Shown piece after piece: positions 9,737 through 18,348 of a stretch of DNA of 64,000 nucleotides. A program made the position numbers and the translations under genes. The DNA is from AC-32 sp963765785 (GTDB lineage: Bacteria; Actinomycetota; Thermoleophilia; Gaiellales; Gaiellaceae). The stretch is taken from NCBI GenBank assembly GCA_963765785.1, contig CAVXXW010000022.1:62001-126000 (forward strand), given 5' to 3'. The notes beneath the pieces are model-generated. The model was not told where the DNA came from. It saw only the letters and a list, made by a program, of their open reading frames with translations, and did not search any database. The first letter of the stretch is position 1, and each line of letters begins with the position of its first letter.

Positions 9737-11984
9737 TGCCCTGCTCGTCGTCGGCCTCGCGGCGCCGCTCATCGCCTGGAGCTGGATGCGGATGGAGAGC
9801 GGCCACGACGCCGGGCAGGCGACACTGATCGTGCTGCTCGCGCTCGTCCCGGTGCTCGTGCGCGGGTGGGCGCGCGTCGTCGCCATCTTCGTGACGCTCT
9901 TCGTCGCGGGAGCGATCGCGTTCGACGTCGGCCCGGGCTGGGCGCTGCCGGGCCGCGTGCTCGGGCGCTTCGGCAACGGCTTCCTCGAGTTCTACGACGT
10001 CCAGGTCCCGTTCGCGCGGGCCGACCACCCGCACATGCACGGCGTGCTCCTGATCGCGGTCTTCGCGTTCACGCTCGCGTTTGCGCTGGCGGTCTCGGCC
10101 CGCCGGCTCGGCCTCGCGGCGTTCGCGCTGCTGGTCGGCGTCGGCTGGCCGGGGACGCTGTTGCCGGGCCACGATCTCATGCGCGGCGCGCTCCTGCTCG
10201 CCGCCGTCCTCGCGACCACGGCGCTGCTGCGCCGCCACCCGAGCCGGGCGTTCGGGCCGGCACTCGTTGCAGGCGGCGTGGTCGTCGTCGTGGCGCTGGC
10301 CGCGAGCAGCTCGCCCGCTCTCGCCAAGCGCGCCTTCCTCGGCTGGCAGCACTGGGACCTCTACACCAAGCCCGCGCAGCCGGTGGACGTCTCCTACGTC
10401 TGGAACTCGAGCTACTCGGGCTTGACCTTCCGGGGCAAGCCGACCACGGTCTTCACGGTCAAGGCGAGCCCGCAGGCGCACTACTGGCGGGTCTCGGTGC
10501 TGAACACGGTCGAGAACGGCCACTGGATCGAGGAGGTCTCGCCGGAGTACGGCCCGACGGCGGTGCCGCTGGGCGAGGAAGGGCTGATCCCGCCGCGGGA
10601 GCGGCAACGGGACGGGTGGGAGAAGGAGCAGGTGACGATCGCCGCCCTGCGCGACATCCGCCTGCCCGGCGGCAGCGAGCCGGTTCGCTTCCAGGCGGGG
10701 AGCGGCGTCGGCGACCTCGCGTTCGACCCGACCGGGGTCGCGCTCGCGCAGCACCCGCTCTCCCGCGGCGGCACCTACGACGTCTGGAGCTACCAGCCGT
10801 CGCCGACGCCGGGCCAGCTGGCGGCCTCGAAGCCGATCTACGCCGGCTCGATCGTCAGCCGCGACAAGTACCGCGAGGTGCAGCCGCGCGTCTACCCGCG
10901 GCTGTTCGGGCGCGCCGGCGGCCCTGCCTACATCAACTACCTGATGACCCGCTTCGCCCGCGCCGACGAGCTGCGGCCGTACCTCGGGCTCTACCAGGCC
11001 GCGGAAAGGGTCGCGGGCGGCGCGCGGAGCCCGTACGCGGCAGCGGTCGCGCTCGAGCGCTGGTTCCGCTACGGCGGCACCTTCACCTACGACCAGCACC
11101 CGCCCCAGCCGCCTCCGGGCGTGGCGCCCCTTGAGGATTTCGTCGTGCACACCAAGCGCGGCTACTGCCAGCACTTCGCCGGCGCGATGGCGCTGATGCT
11201 GCGCTACCTCGGGATCCCGTCGCGGGTCGCCGTCGGCTTCACGAGCGGCCAGTACAACTCGGGCAAGGGCGAGTGGGTCGTCTCCGACCGCGACGCGCAC
11301 ATGTGGGTCGAGGCCTGGTTCCGCGGCTGGGGTTGGGTGCCGTTCGATCCGACGCCGAGCCGCGGCGGTCTTCCCGGCTCCTACTCGGCGTCGTCGGCGA
11401 GCTTCGACCTCGGCGCGGCGACAGCGGTGCTCGCGGGTGCGGAGGGCTTCAACAAGTTCGGCGACAAGTTCGCGAACACGCTCGGTTTCGGCACGGCGCG
11501 AACGTCGCCCGACGTGCCGCAGCTCGGCGCCGTGCAGCCGAGCATCACGGTCACGAGCCACCGCCATCACGACTGGGGGATCCTGCGCCTGCTCCTCTTC
11601 GGCCTGGCGGGTGCGCTCGTCGTCCTGACGCTGGCGAAGGTGCTCCTCCGCGGCTCGCGCTTCCTGACGAACGACCCGCGGCGCCTGGCCGGGGCGTGCC
11701 GCAAGGAGCTGCGCGACTTCCTCCGCGACCAGGGCCTGGAGGTGCCGGCGAGCGCGACGCTGCGCGAGCTCGCGGCGCTCGTGGAGGACGAGTTCCGGGT
11801 CGAGGCCCAGGCCTTCGGCCTGCACGCGACGGCAGCGCGCTTCGCGCCGCAGACGGGAGCCCGCGAGGCCGCGCGGGCGGCGAGGCGGGAACTGCGTGCC
11901 CTGCGGAAGGCGCTGCGGAAGGAGCTGAGCCGCACCGAGCGCGTCCGCGGCCTCCTGTCTCTGCGATCACTCGGGTTGACGTGA
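9729..11984 (+). CDS. Multipass membrane transglutaminase-like protein
   Basis: The 751 aa protein has about five N-terminal membrane helices (residues 1-190), a large extracytoplasmic region, a transglutaminase-like core, and one more membrane segment near residue 620 followed by a basic cytoplasmic tail. The Cys-His-Asp triad is visible: Cys in KRGYCQHFAG, His in DRDAHMWVEAW, and Asp in WVPFDPTPS. Family members are cysteine proteases or cross-linkers. ATG 9729 is used; a start at 9702 would overlap more. It completes the MoxR/DUF58/transglutaminase trio. Confidence 0.9.
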   Translation: MGSALLVVGLAAPLIAWSWMRMESGHDAGQATLIVLLALVPVLVRGWARVVAIFVTLFVAGAIAFDVGPGWALPGRVLGRFGNGFLEFYDVQVPFARADHPHMHGVLLIAVFAFTLAFALAVSARRLGLAAFALLVGVGWPGTLLPGHDLMRGALLLAAVLATTALLRRHPSRAFGPALVAGGVVVVVALAASSSPALAKRAFLGWQHWDLYTKPAQPVDVSYVWNSSYSGLTFRGKPTTVFTVKASPQAHYWRVSVLNTVENGHWIEEVSPEYGPTAVPLGEEGLIPPRERQRDGWEKEQVTIAALRDIRLPGGSEPVRFQAGSGVGDLAFDPTGVALAQHPLSRGGTYDVWSYQPSPTPGQLAASKPIYAGSIVSRDKYREVQPRVYPRLFGRAGGPAYINYLMTRFARADELRPYLGLYQAAERVAGGARSPYAAAVALERWFRYGGTFTYDQHPPQPPPGVAPLEDFVVHTKRGYCQHFAGAMALMLRYLGIPSRVAVGFTSGQYNSGKGEWVVSDRDAHMWVEAWFRGWGWVPFDPTPSRGGLPGSYSASSASFDLGAATAVLAGAEGFNKFGDKFANTLGFGTARTSPDVPQLGAVQPSITVTSHRHHDWGILRLLLFGLAGALVVLTLAKVLLRGSRFLTNDPRRLAGACRKELRDFLRDQGLEVPASATLRELAALVEDEFRVEAQAFGLHATAARFAPQTGAREAARAARRELRALRKALRKELSRTERVRGLLSLRSLGLT

Positions 11985-12009
11985 GTTCGCTTCACTTAGG
12001 CGTGGAGCG

Positions 12010-12360
12010 ATGAGCGACACCTTCGACCTCTTCCAGCAGGGCCGGGCGCACCTCGAGAAGGGCCGCGCCGCGCAGGCGACGGTCGCGCTCGAGAAGGCCA
12101 AGCGCCGCGAGCCGGAGAAGGCGTCGATCCGCGAGGCGCTCGGCATCGCCTACTTCCGTATCCACCGCTACGAGGAGGCGGAGTCCGAGTTCCGCAAGAT
12201 GCTCGAGCTCGCGCCGGTCGACGACTACGCCCACTACGCCCTGGGCCGCTGCCTCGAGAAGCAGGGCCGCGAGCACGAGGCGAACGGGCACTACAAGCTC
12301 GCCAGCTCGCTCCGGCCGGGCGAGGCGACCTACAGCTCGCGGATCAGAGAACTGGACTAG
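12010..12360 (+). CDS. Small tetratricopeptide-repeat protein
   Basis: A 116 aa protein with about three TPR units: helices around LFQQGRAHLEKGRAAQA, ALGIAYFRIHRYEEAESEF and ALGRCLEKQGREHEANGHY. It is probably a cytoplasmic protein-interaction adaptor. It has no signal peptide. TAGGCG ends 7 nt before ATG 12010 with TTGACG 15 bp further upstream, a weak leaderless promoter. It may serve the preceding transglutaminase module. It ends directly against the stop of the convergent minus-strand ATPase gene, with no gap. Confidence 0.8.
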   Translation: MSDTFDLFQQGRAHLEKGRAAQATVALEKAKRREPEKASIREALGIAYFRIHRYEEAESEFRKMLELAPVDDYAHYALGRCLEKQGREHEANGHYKLASSLRPGEATYSSRIRELD

Positions 12361-14055
12361 CTAGCTGCCGTCGCCGGTGACGCGGCGGATCTCGGAGAGC
12401 GACGAGACGCCCTCGAGGCAGAGCCGGATGCCGTCCTGGCGGAGCGTCGTCATCCCTTCGCTCAGGGCGGCGGCGAAGATCTCGTCCGTCGGCGCGTCGA
12501 TCAGCCGCCGGATCTCGGCCGTCACCGGCAGCACCTCGTAGAGCGCGACACGGCCGCGGAAGCCGGTGCCGCTGCAGCGCGCGCACCCTTTCGATTGGTG
12601 CAGGTAGACCTGGCCCTTCTGCTCCAGCAGCCCGATCGCCTCGAGCTCCTCGTCCTCGGGCCAGTAGGCCTCGCGGCAGTCGACGCAGAGCCGGCGCGCG
12701 AGCCGCTGCGCGACGATGCAGTTGACCGCACTGGCGAGCAGCCCCGGCTCGACCCCCATGTCTTTCAGACGCTCGATCGCCGCGGCCGCGTTGTGAGCGT
12801 GCACGGTCGTGAGCACGAGGTGGCCGGTCATGCCGGCCTGCATCGCGATGCGTGCCGTCTCCTCGTCGCGGATCTCGCCGACGAGCAGCACGTCGGGGTC
12901 GGAGCGGAGGATCGTCCGCAGGCCGCGCGCGAACGTGAGTCCGCTCTTCGGGGAGATCTCGATGTGGTTGATCCCGCGGATCTGGTCCTCGACCGGGTCC
13001 TCGATCGTCATGATCACGTGGCCCGGGTCGTTGAGCAGGTGGAGGGCGGTGTAGAGGGTCGTCGTCTTGCCCGAGCCGGTCGGCCCGCAGACGACGACGG
13101 CGCCGTAGGGCTGGCGGATCGCCTTCTCGAAATGCTCCCGCGCGACGTCCGTCATGCCGAGCTCGCCGAGGTCGGGCTTCGAGACGGCGCGATGCATGAT
13201 CCGGAGCACGACCTGCTCGCCTTGCGTCGTCGGCATGATCGCGATGCGCAGGTCGAGCGGGTTGCCGTGGAAACGAATCGAGATGCGGCCGTCCTGTGGT
13301 GCGCGCCGCTCGGCAATGTCCAGGTTGCCCATGATCTTCAGTCGGCTGATCACGCCGAGCTGCATCTGCTTCGGGATCTGGGCGACCGGCCGCGTGACGC
13401 CGTCGATGCGCGCACGGACGATCATGTCCTCCTCCTCCGGCTCGAAGTGGATGTCGGAGGCGCCGTCCTCGATCGCCTGCGCCAGCGTGGCATGGACGAG
13501 CTTGACCGCCGGCGTGTCGTCGCCGGCCTCGGCGATGTCCTCGCGCTGCGCCAGCGGGTCGAAGGTCAGCTCGAGCTCCGCCGAGGCGTCGGTCTGGACG
13601 ACTTCGATCTGCGTGCGGTACAGCTTCTTGATCGCCGCCTCGAGGTCGAGCGGGGCGGACACGCCGAGCCGGACGTTGTGCCCGAGCGCGAGCCGGAGGT
13701 CGTCGGCGACGGCAATGTTGGACGGGTCGGCGACCGCGACGAGCAGCAGGTCGTCGTGGAGACGCCGCACCGGCAGCGCCTCATAACGCTCGGCGAGGTC
13801 GCGTGGGAGCAGCATCGCGACCTTGAGGTCGAGGTCGGTCTCGGCCAGGTCGACGTACTCGAGGCCGTTCTGCTGGGCCAGCGCCTGGGCGAGCTCCTGC
13901 GGCGTCACCCAGCCATGGCCTACGACGATCTCGCCGAGCCGCTTGCCGGTCAGCGTCTGCTCCTCGAACGCCTGCTTGACCTGCTCCACAGACAGGACGC
14001 CGCGGTTGATCAGCAGGGAGCCGAGGTGCTGCCAGGGGAGGTGGGCCGCTTCCAC
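12361..14055 (-). CDS. PilB/GspE-type secretion ATPase with tandem MshEN c-di-GMP motifs
   Basis: Hexameric ATPase that would drive type IV pilus or type II secretion pseudopilus assembly. With the GTG start at 14055 it is 564 aa. Residues 10-33 and 39-62 form two 24-residue LG-x6-G-x11-Q repeats separated by five residues (T-L-T-G-K), the layout of the MshEN c-di-GMP-binding domain; the first repeat begins with His instead of Arg. Walker A GPTGSGKTTT, the Asp box and Walker B LLVGEIRDEETA follow. A four-Cys zinc site (CVDC and CARC) lies near the C-terminus. Upstream in-frame codons to 14103 would overlap dtd. No other pilus or secretion gene is in the window, so its machine must be encoded elsewhere. 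Confidence 0.9.
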   Translation of the reverse strand: MEAAHLPWQHLGSLLINRGVLSVEQVKQAFEEQTLTGKRLGEIVVGHGWVTPQELAQALAQQNGLEYVDLAETDLDLKVAMLLPRDLAERYEALPVRRLHDDLLLVAVADPSNIAVADDLRLALGHNVRLGVSAPLDLEAAIKKLYRTQIEVVQTDASAELELTFDPLAQREDIAEAGDDTPAVKLVHATLAQAIEDGASDIHFEPEEEDMIVRARIDGVTRPVAQIPKQMQLGVISRLKIMGNLDIAERRAPQDGRISIRFHGNPLDLRIAIMPTTQGEQVVLRIMHRAVSKPDLGELGMTDVAREHFEKAIRQPYGAVVVCGPTGSGKTTTLYTALHLLNDPGHVIMTIEDPVEDQIRGINHIEISPKSGLTFARGLRTILRSDPDVLLVGEIRDEETARIAMQAGMTGHLVLTTVHAHNAAAAIERLKDMGVEPGLLASAVNCIVAQRLARRLCVDCREAYWPEDEELEAIGLLEQKGQVYLHQSKGCARCSGTGFRGRVALYEVLPVTAEIRRLIDAPTDEIFAAALSEGMTTLRQDGIRLCLEGVSSLSEIRRVTGDGS

Positions 14056-14085
14056 CTGGGCTATATCGTCGTTTCGGGCCGGAAC
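14056..14085. promoter_or_regulatory. Shared 30 bp divergent promoter between the ATPase gene and dtd
   Basis: Only 30 bp separate the two start codons. The single AT-rich core is CTATATC at 14061-14067, read as GATATAG on the other strand, where GATATA ends 6 nt before the GTG of the ATPase gene. Both genes must draw on this stretch or on overlapping signals. Confidence 0.45.
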
Positions 14086-14526
14086 ATGAAGGCGGTGCTG
14101 CAACGGGTCTCACGTGCGTCGGTGCGGGTCGAGGGCCGGCTCGTCGGCGAGATCGGCCCCGGGCTCTGCGTGCTGCTCGGCGTCGGTCGCGGCGACGGGC
14201 CCGACGAGGCGTCGAAACTGGCCGGAAAGGTCGCCCGGGTGAGGGTGTTCGAGCGCGACGGGCGCTTCGACGTCTCGCTCCTCGACACAGGCGGCGAGGC
14301 GCTGGTCGTCTCGCAGTTCACGCTGCTCGCGGAGACCACGAAACAGAAGGGGACTCGACCGGACTTCTCGCAGGCCGCGCCTCGGGATCAGGCCGAGCCC
14401 CTCTACGACGCGTTCTGCGACGAACTCCGGGCGCTCGGCGTGTCAGTGGCAACCGGTCGGTTCGGAGCCCGCATGGCCGTCGAGCTCGTCAACGACGGGC
14501 CGGTCACGATCCTGCTCGAGATCTGA
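14086..14526 (+). CDS. dtd: D-aminoacyl-tRNA deacylase
   Basis: Hydrolyses D-amino acids (and glycine) mischarged onto tRNA, a proofreading step. The 146 aa protein begins MKAVLQRVSRASV and shows the two family hallmarks: the S-Q-F-T-L motif near residue 78 and the cross-subunit N-D-G-P-V-T motif at the C-terminus. ATG 14086 matches the family N-terminus; longer upstream readings are antisense to the ATPase gene. No clear SD is present. Confidence 0.95.
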   Translation: MKAVLQRVSRASVRVEGRLVGEIGPGLCVLLGVGRGDGPDEASKLAGKVARVRVFERDGRFDVSLLDTGGEALVVSQFTLLAETTKQKGTRPDFSQAAPRDQAEPLYDAFCDELRALGVSVATGRFGARMAVELVNDGPVTILLEI

Positions 14527-14581
14527 CCGCCTGCCAACAGTGGAGGCGCCGCTGGGGCGCGAATCGCAAGGAGTAGTTCTC

Positions 14582-14821
14582 GTGCACGTTGGAAGGCTCC
14601 GGCGGATGGCTTTGCTTTCGCGATGGCGGCGGCTCGAGTCGGCTCTTCCGCTCATCACACGCGAGCGCCTTCGGGTGATGAACAAGTGGCTTTTCTGGCT
14701 GTGGATCTCCCTAGGGGTCCCGATCAGCATCTTTCTGAGGAACAGCGTCGCCTGGGTCGTCTTCCTCTCGGTCTACGCGATCATCGTCGCGCACCTGATC
14801 GAGTGGCGACAGGAAGACTGA
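14582..14821 (+). CDS. Small two-helix membrane protein
   Basis: Unrecognised small protein, about 79 aa. A basic N-terminus (several Arg) is followed by two hydrophobic helices, around WLFWLWISLGVPISIF and WVVFLSVYAIIVAHLI, and a short acidic end. AAGGAG at 14568-14573 followed by GTG 14582 decides the start; ATG 14606 and ATG 14678 are possible internal starts. It follows dtd in the same direction. Function unknown. Confidence 0.6.
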   Translation: MHVGRLRRMALLSRWRRLESALPLITRERLRVMNKWLFWLWISLGVPISIFLRNSVAWVVFLSVYAIIVAHLIEWRQED

Positions 14822-14869
14822 CCCGCTCGGCCCACTGCGCCGTCCGGCCCCAGAAGCGGCTCCCTTGGC

Positions 14870-15544
14870 CTAGTACACGTGCGGCACGATCCGCCAGCGG
14901 ACGCGTTCGCGGTAGGCGACATAGGCCGGATCTGCGCTGAGACACCGCTCCTCGGTGCGAACTCGTACGAGCTGGAACGTGATCACCGCGGCCATGATCG
15001 CGACGTTCCGAGCAGTCGGCGTCTCGAGGACGTAGCCGGCCTGAGTGACGAAGTACGCGGCGTAGAGCGGATGCCGAACGAGCCTGTAAGGACCGCCCGT
15101 GCGGATCCCCCTGTTCGCCGCCACGAGTCCAAACGATCGACCGAGCGCGGCGATGCTCGCCAGAGCGAGCACGAGTCCCACGAGCTGCAGGGCCGCGTAC
15201 ACGGGTTCGAGGCCCCAGAGCGGCTCTTCCCCCGGCCGTCCCGCGAGAACGCCGAAGGTCGCGACCGCCGTGGCGCTCCAGGCGAGCGGCGAGCTGCTCG
15301 TCACCAGCGCTGGACGGCGAATCACGAAGAACACCGCGATCGTGAGCTCGAGCATCGTCGCGCCGAGGCCCGTCGGCTGTTCGGTGCGCTGCCAGCTGAC
15401 GAAGTTCGCGGCTGCAAACAGGAGCCAGACGGCCGCGAGTGGGGCAGCAAGCACGATCGAGAGCCAGGGGACACGGCGGACGGCCAGAGCCAGGGTGCCC
15501 CTTGCGAGCTTCGCGGCTGCTACGGCTACTGATTCTCGAACCAT
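14870..15544 (-). CDS. Isoprenylcysteine methyltransferase-like integral membrane protein
   Basis: About 224 aa with five or six membrane helices. The C-terminal half has the ICMT/PEMT-family signature: GPYRLVRHPLYAAYFV near residue 150, then R-T-E-E-R with a Tyr-rich end (P-A-Y-V-A-Y-R-E-R). These residues bind S-adenosylmethionine in relatives. Bacterial members methylate lipids or small molecules; the substrate here is unknown. ATG 15544 is preferred over the upstream TTG at 15565. Its promoter lies in the long gap to the right. Confidence 0.78.
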   Translation of the reverse strand: MVRESVAVAAAKLARGTLALAVRRVPWLSIVLAAPLAAVWLLFAAANFVSWQRTEQPTGLGATMLELTIAVFFVIRRPALVTSSSPLAWSATAVATFGVLAGRPGEEPLWGLEPVYAALQLVGLVLALASIAALGRSFGLVAANRGIRTGGPYRLVRHPLYAAYFVTQAGYVLETPTARNVAIMAAVITFQLVRVRTEERCLSADPAYVAYRERVRWRIVPHVY

Positions 15545-16037
15545 CGTTGACGTTCCGAGCCGCAATCGGACAAGAGACTTATCGCCCGATTCGGGTACGA
15601 GGCCATACCCCGAAGGGTTGATCGTGCCCCGGATCGTGCGCGGCTCGAGTCAGCCGCAGAGCAGACGGCGCAACGAGGGAACCGCCCGAGCCTCATCGCG
15701 GCGCCGCCGACCGATCGGTTGACCCGGATGGACCACGACCCCGCGGTGCCCCGACACGTCAAATGGACGCCGGCCGGGCGTAATCCCCCCAGGGCCCCGG
15801 GGGTGTGGCGTCCTTTGATCCCCTGGGGTTGCCCGGTCTTGTCTCTGCTTCGGCAGCGCCGACGGCTGACTGGCTCGCTACCCTCGGTCTGCCCGGTGCC
15901 GCGGAGGTTCGAGGGCCTGCCCCTCTCCCCCCAAAGCACGCCGCCACGGGCCGAAGCCCTCTTCCCGGCCTCCGGCCGTGCTGCCTCCGCCACCGGGCAA
16001 CCACGACCGGTGACTCCCGCACGTAGGATCACCTGCG
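15545..16037. other. 493 bp non-coding gap with GC-rich pairing segments
   Basis: I see no convincing ORF, tRNA or known RNA family in this stretch. It holds the promoter of the ICMT-like gene on the left and the leaderless -10 of the VOC gene on the right. Possible structures are GGGTA/TACCC (15593-15597 with 15606-15610) and an 8 bp pairing of CCCCAGGG (15787-15794) with CCCTGGGG (15821-15828), which competes with a local CCCCC/GGGGG stem (15786-15803). Reading frames through it are open because of GC richness, with biased composition. It could hide a small RNA, but nothing here proves one. Confidence 0.4.
16024..16029 (+). promoter_or_regulatory. Leaderless -10 of the VOC gene
   Basis: TAGGAT followed by 8 nt and ATG 16038; no SD sequence. 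Confidence 0.55.
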
Positions 16038-16418
16038 ATGCCGGAGTTGAACGCGATCGGGATCGTCGTTTCCGACATGGCGGCGTCGATCCGCTTCTAC
16101 CGGTTGCTCGGGCTCGACATGCCCGAGACGCCGGACGAGGGGCACATCGAGGCGCCGCAGCCGAACGGGACGCGCTTGATGCTCGATAGCGAAGAGGTGG
16201 TCAAGAGCTTCCAGGCCGACTGGTCGCGGGAGACCGGCAACCAGGTGTCGCTCGCGTTCCAGTGCGACAGCCCGGCCGGCGTCGACGAGGTCTACGGGCG
16301 GGTGACAGGCGGCGGGTTCGAGGGCGAGAAGGAGCCGTGGGACGCCTTCTGGGGCCAGCGCTATGCGCTGCTCCGCGACCCGGACGGCGTCGAGGTCAAC
16401 CTCTACGCGCCGCTGTAG
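16038..16418 (+). CDS. VOC-superfamily protein (glyoxalase/bleomycin-resistance fold)
   Basis: A 126 aa single-domain protein with the beta-alpha-beta-beta-beta repeat: IGIVVSDMAASIRFYRLLGL at the start and YALLRDPDGVEVNLYAPL at the end, the latter carrying the usual metal-ligand Glu. Members include glyoxalase I, dioxygenases and antibiotic-binding proteins; the substrate cannot be read from sequence. Many relatives have a metal His near residue 8, which is not present here, so catalysis is uncertain. It converges on helD with a 16-base overlap. Confidence 0.82.
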   Translation: MPELNAIGIVVSDMAASIRFYRLLGLDMPETPDEGHIEAPQPNGTRLMLDSEEVVKSFQADWSRETGNQVSLAFQCDSPAGVDEVYGRVTGGGFEGEKEPWDAFWGQRYALLRDPDGVEVNLYAPL

Positions 16419-18292
16419 CCGAGCTCCGGCGGCAGCGGCCGTGCGTGGACGACGACGAGCGTGGTCGTCGGCCGCGTGAGGGCGACGTAGAGCTCCCGCA
16501 GGCCCTGGCCCTCGACCGCCTCGGCCGCGATCTGCGCCGGCTCGACCACGATCACGTGGTCGAATTCCATGCCTTTCGCTTCGCGCGCGGTAAGCACCGC
16601 GACCCGCGTGTCGTCGAAGAGCGACGCGGAGCCTTCGCCGCGGAGTGACGCGGGAGCGATCACCGCGAGCAGGCCCTCCTCGCCGGCCAGGCGGGCTGCC
16701 TCCTCGTAGGCCTTCGCGAGCGGGTCGTCCGCTTCGACGATGCGAGGCCGCTCGGCGCCCGCGCGGTAGGCAAGCGGCGGCTCTACGTCGGGCGCGATCG
16801 TCGCGAGCAGCGGCAGGGCGAGCTCCATGATCTCGCGCGGGACGCGGTAGGCGTGCCGCAGCTCCTCGACCTGCGTGTCCTCGCCTCCTGCGAGGTAGGG
16901 GAGGAGCTCGTCCCAACGTCGGTAGGGCACCGGCCCGGTCGCCTGCGCGATGTCCCCGAGCAGCGTGAAGCCCGCGCCGGCGCGGCGCGCGACCATCCGC
17001 AGCTGCATCGGCGTCAGGTCCTGCGCCTCGTCGACGATCACATGCCCGTAGCGCTGCGGCTCGCCGTGAAGGAGCGCACGGGCCTCGTCGAGGAGCGCCA
17101 GGTCGGCGTCGCTCCAGCCGCGGCGCGAGCCCTTCATGACCGAGAGGCGGCGCACGAGCTGCTCCGGCTTGGGCATCGGCCACGCGCCGTTCAGGAACCG
17201 CGTCAGGCGACCGTCCCGGCGCAGCGCGCGCTCGACCTCCTCGAAGTTGCGGTACGCCTGGCCGCCGAGCCGAACGCCGTAGTCCTCGTAGAAGCGGCGC
17301 AGGACGTTCATTCGAAAGCGCTCACGTGCGGGCGCGGAGAACCCTTCGCTGCGCGCCTCGGCGAGCAGCTCCGCGACCTCGTCGGCTTCCACGCCGACGA
17401 AGCGACCTTCCAGTCGCACGACCAGCTCCTGCGGCTGACCCTCGGTGGCGATCTCGGCGAGCAGCTGCAGCTCCTCGGCCACCTGCGTGTCGGCCTTCAG
17501 GCGCTGGACCTCGAGCGGGTCGGTGCGGGTCACCTCGACCCCGGGCACGAGCTCGCCTACGGCACGCTGGTCCACGCTGTCCTCGCCGAGCGTCGGCAGC
17601 ACGTGGGAGACGTACTCCATGAAGGCCGGGTTCGGCCCGACGACGAGGACACGCCGCAGGCGTTCACGGTGCGCGTAGAGCAGGAACGACGCGCGGTGGA
17701 GCCCGACCGCCGTCTTGCCGGTGCCGGGGCCGCCCTGGATGACGAGCGGCGGCTCTGGGTCCCGCGCGATCAAGTGGTACTGATCGGCCTGGATCGTCGC
17801 AACGATGTCGCGCATGCGGGCGTCGCGGGCGCGCTCGAGCTCCTCGAGCAGGAAGTCGTCGACCGCGCCGGCGTCCGCCAGCGTGCCGTCGAGCGCCTCG
17901 TCGCTGATCCCGGTCAGCGTGCGGCCCTGAGCGCGGAAGCGGCGCCGGAGCGTGACGCCGTGCGGCGCGGCGGGCGTTGCGGTGTAGAACGGCCGCGCGG
18001 CCGGCGCCTGCCAGTTCACGACGAGCGCGCGGCGCGCGTCGTCGTGAACCCAGCGGCGGCCGACGTAGATCGGGTCGGCGATCGTCTCGGCGTCGATCCG
18101 GCCGAAGCAGAGTCCGCGCTCGGCGTCCTCATACGTGCGCAGGCGGCCGCTCGCCCAGTCCTCGATCGCCTGTTGCGCGACCTCGGTCGCGCCGGCCTCG
18201 GCGGCGCGCAGGAGCGCCTCGCGCATGCGGTCGAGGGAGTCGTAGGCCTCGTCGACGTAGGCCTGCTCGGCGGGGAGATCGGGATGAGTCAC
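16403..18292 (-). CDS. helD: HelD-type RNA polymerase-associated helicase
   Basis: A 629 aa UvrD-like superfamily 1 ATPase. HelD binds stalled RNA polymerase and removes it from nucleic acid, and actinobacterial versions can protect against rifampicin. The HelD-specific N-terminus is visible (coiled coil, YVGRRWV, NWQAPAARPFYTATP), then VATIQADQYHLI, Walker A GGPGTGKTAVGLHRASF, Walker B VIVDEAQDLTPMQ, and the late helicase motif with GLRELYVALTRP. GTG 18292 follows TACGCT by 7 nt, so the mRNA is probably leaderless. It is divergent from padR and shares a 56 bp intergenic region with it. Confidence 0.88.
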   Translation of the reverse strand: MTHPDLPAEQAYVDEAYDSLDRMREALLRAAEAGATEVAQQAIEDWASGRLRTYEDAERGLCFGRIDAETIADPIYVGRRWVHDDARRALVVNWQAPAARPFYTATPAAPHGVTLRRRFRAQGRTLTGISDEALDGTLADAGAVDDFLLEELERARDARMRDIVATIQADQYHLIARDPEPPLVIQGGPGTGKTAVGLHRASFLLYAHRERLRRVLVVGPNPAFMEYVSHVLPTLGEDSVDQRAVGELVPGVEVTRTDPLEVQRLKADTQVAEELQLLAEIATEGQPQELVVRLEGRFVGVEADEVAELLAEARSEGFSAPARERFRMNVLRRFYEDYGVRLGGQAYRNFEEVERALRRDGRLTRFLNGAWPMPKPEQLVRRLSVMKGSRRGWSDADLALLDEARALLHGEPQRYGHVIVDEAQDLTPMQLRMVARRAGAGFTLLGDIAQATGPVPYRRWDELLPYLAGGEDTQVEELRHAYRVPREIMELALPLLATIAPDVEPPLAYRAGAERPRIVEADDPLAKAYEEAARLAGEEGLLAVIAPASLRGEGSASLFDDTRVAVLTAREAKGMEFDHVIVVEPAQIAAEAVEGQGLRELYVALTRPTTTLVVVHARPLPPELGYSGA

Positions 18293-18348
18293 GGCATTGA
18301 GCGTAGTGCCATGCGTTCAACATATGTGTTTTACGTATACTGACTTTC
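18293..18348. promoter_or_regulatory. Divergent helD/padR promoter region with AT-rich palindromes
   Basis: Minus strand: TACGCT (18305-18300) 7 nt before the helD GTG. Plus strand: TATACT (18336-18341) 7 nt before the padR GTG. Between them lie the palindrome ACATATGT and the overlapping TACGTA and GTATAC palindromes, forming an imperfect inverted repeat around 18320-18341. This AT-rich island in GC-rich DNA is the likely PadR operator and overlaps the padR -10. Confidence 0.6.

Noticed and set aside
9336..11825. 829-codon minus-strand frame across the transglutaminase gene
   Set aside because: Shadow of the plus-strand gene; strongly biased Arg-rich composition and no domain.
15593..15610. 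GGGTA/TACCC hairpin as part of a tRNA
   Set aside because: No T-loop consensus, anticodon arm or CCA position could be found.
15526..16032. 168-codon minus-strand frame in the 493 bp gap
   Set aside because: Composition is not protein-like (clusters of Gly, Arg, Pro), it overlaps the ICMT-like gene end, and no homology or SD is visible.
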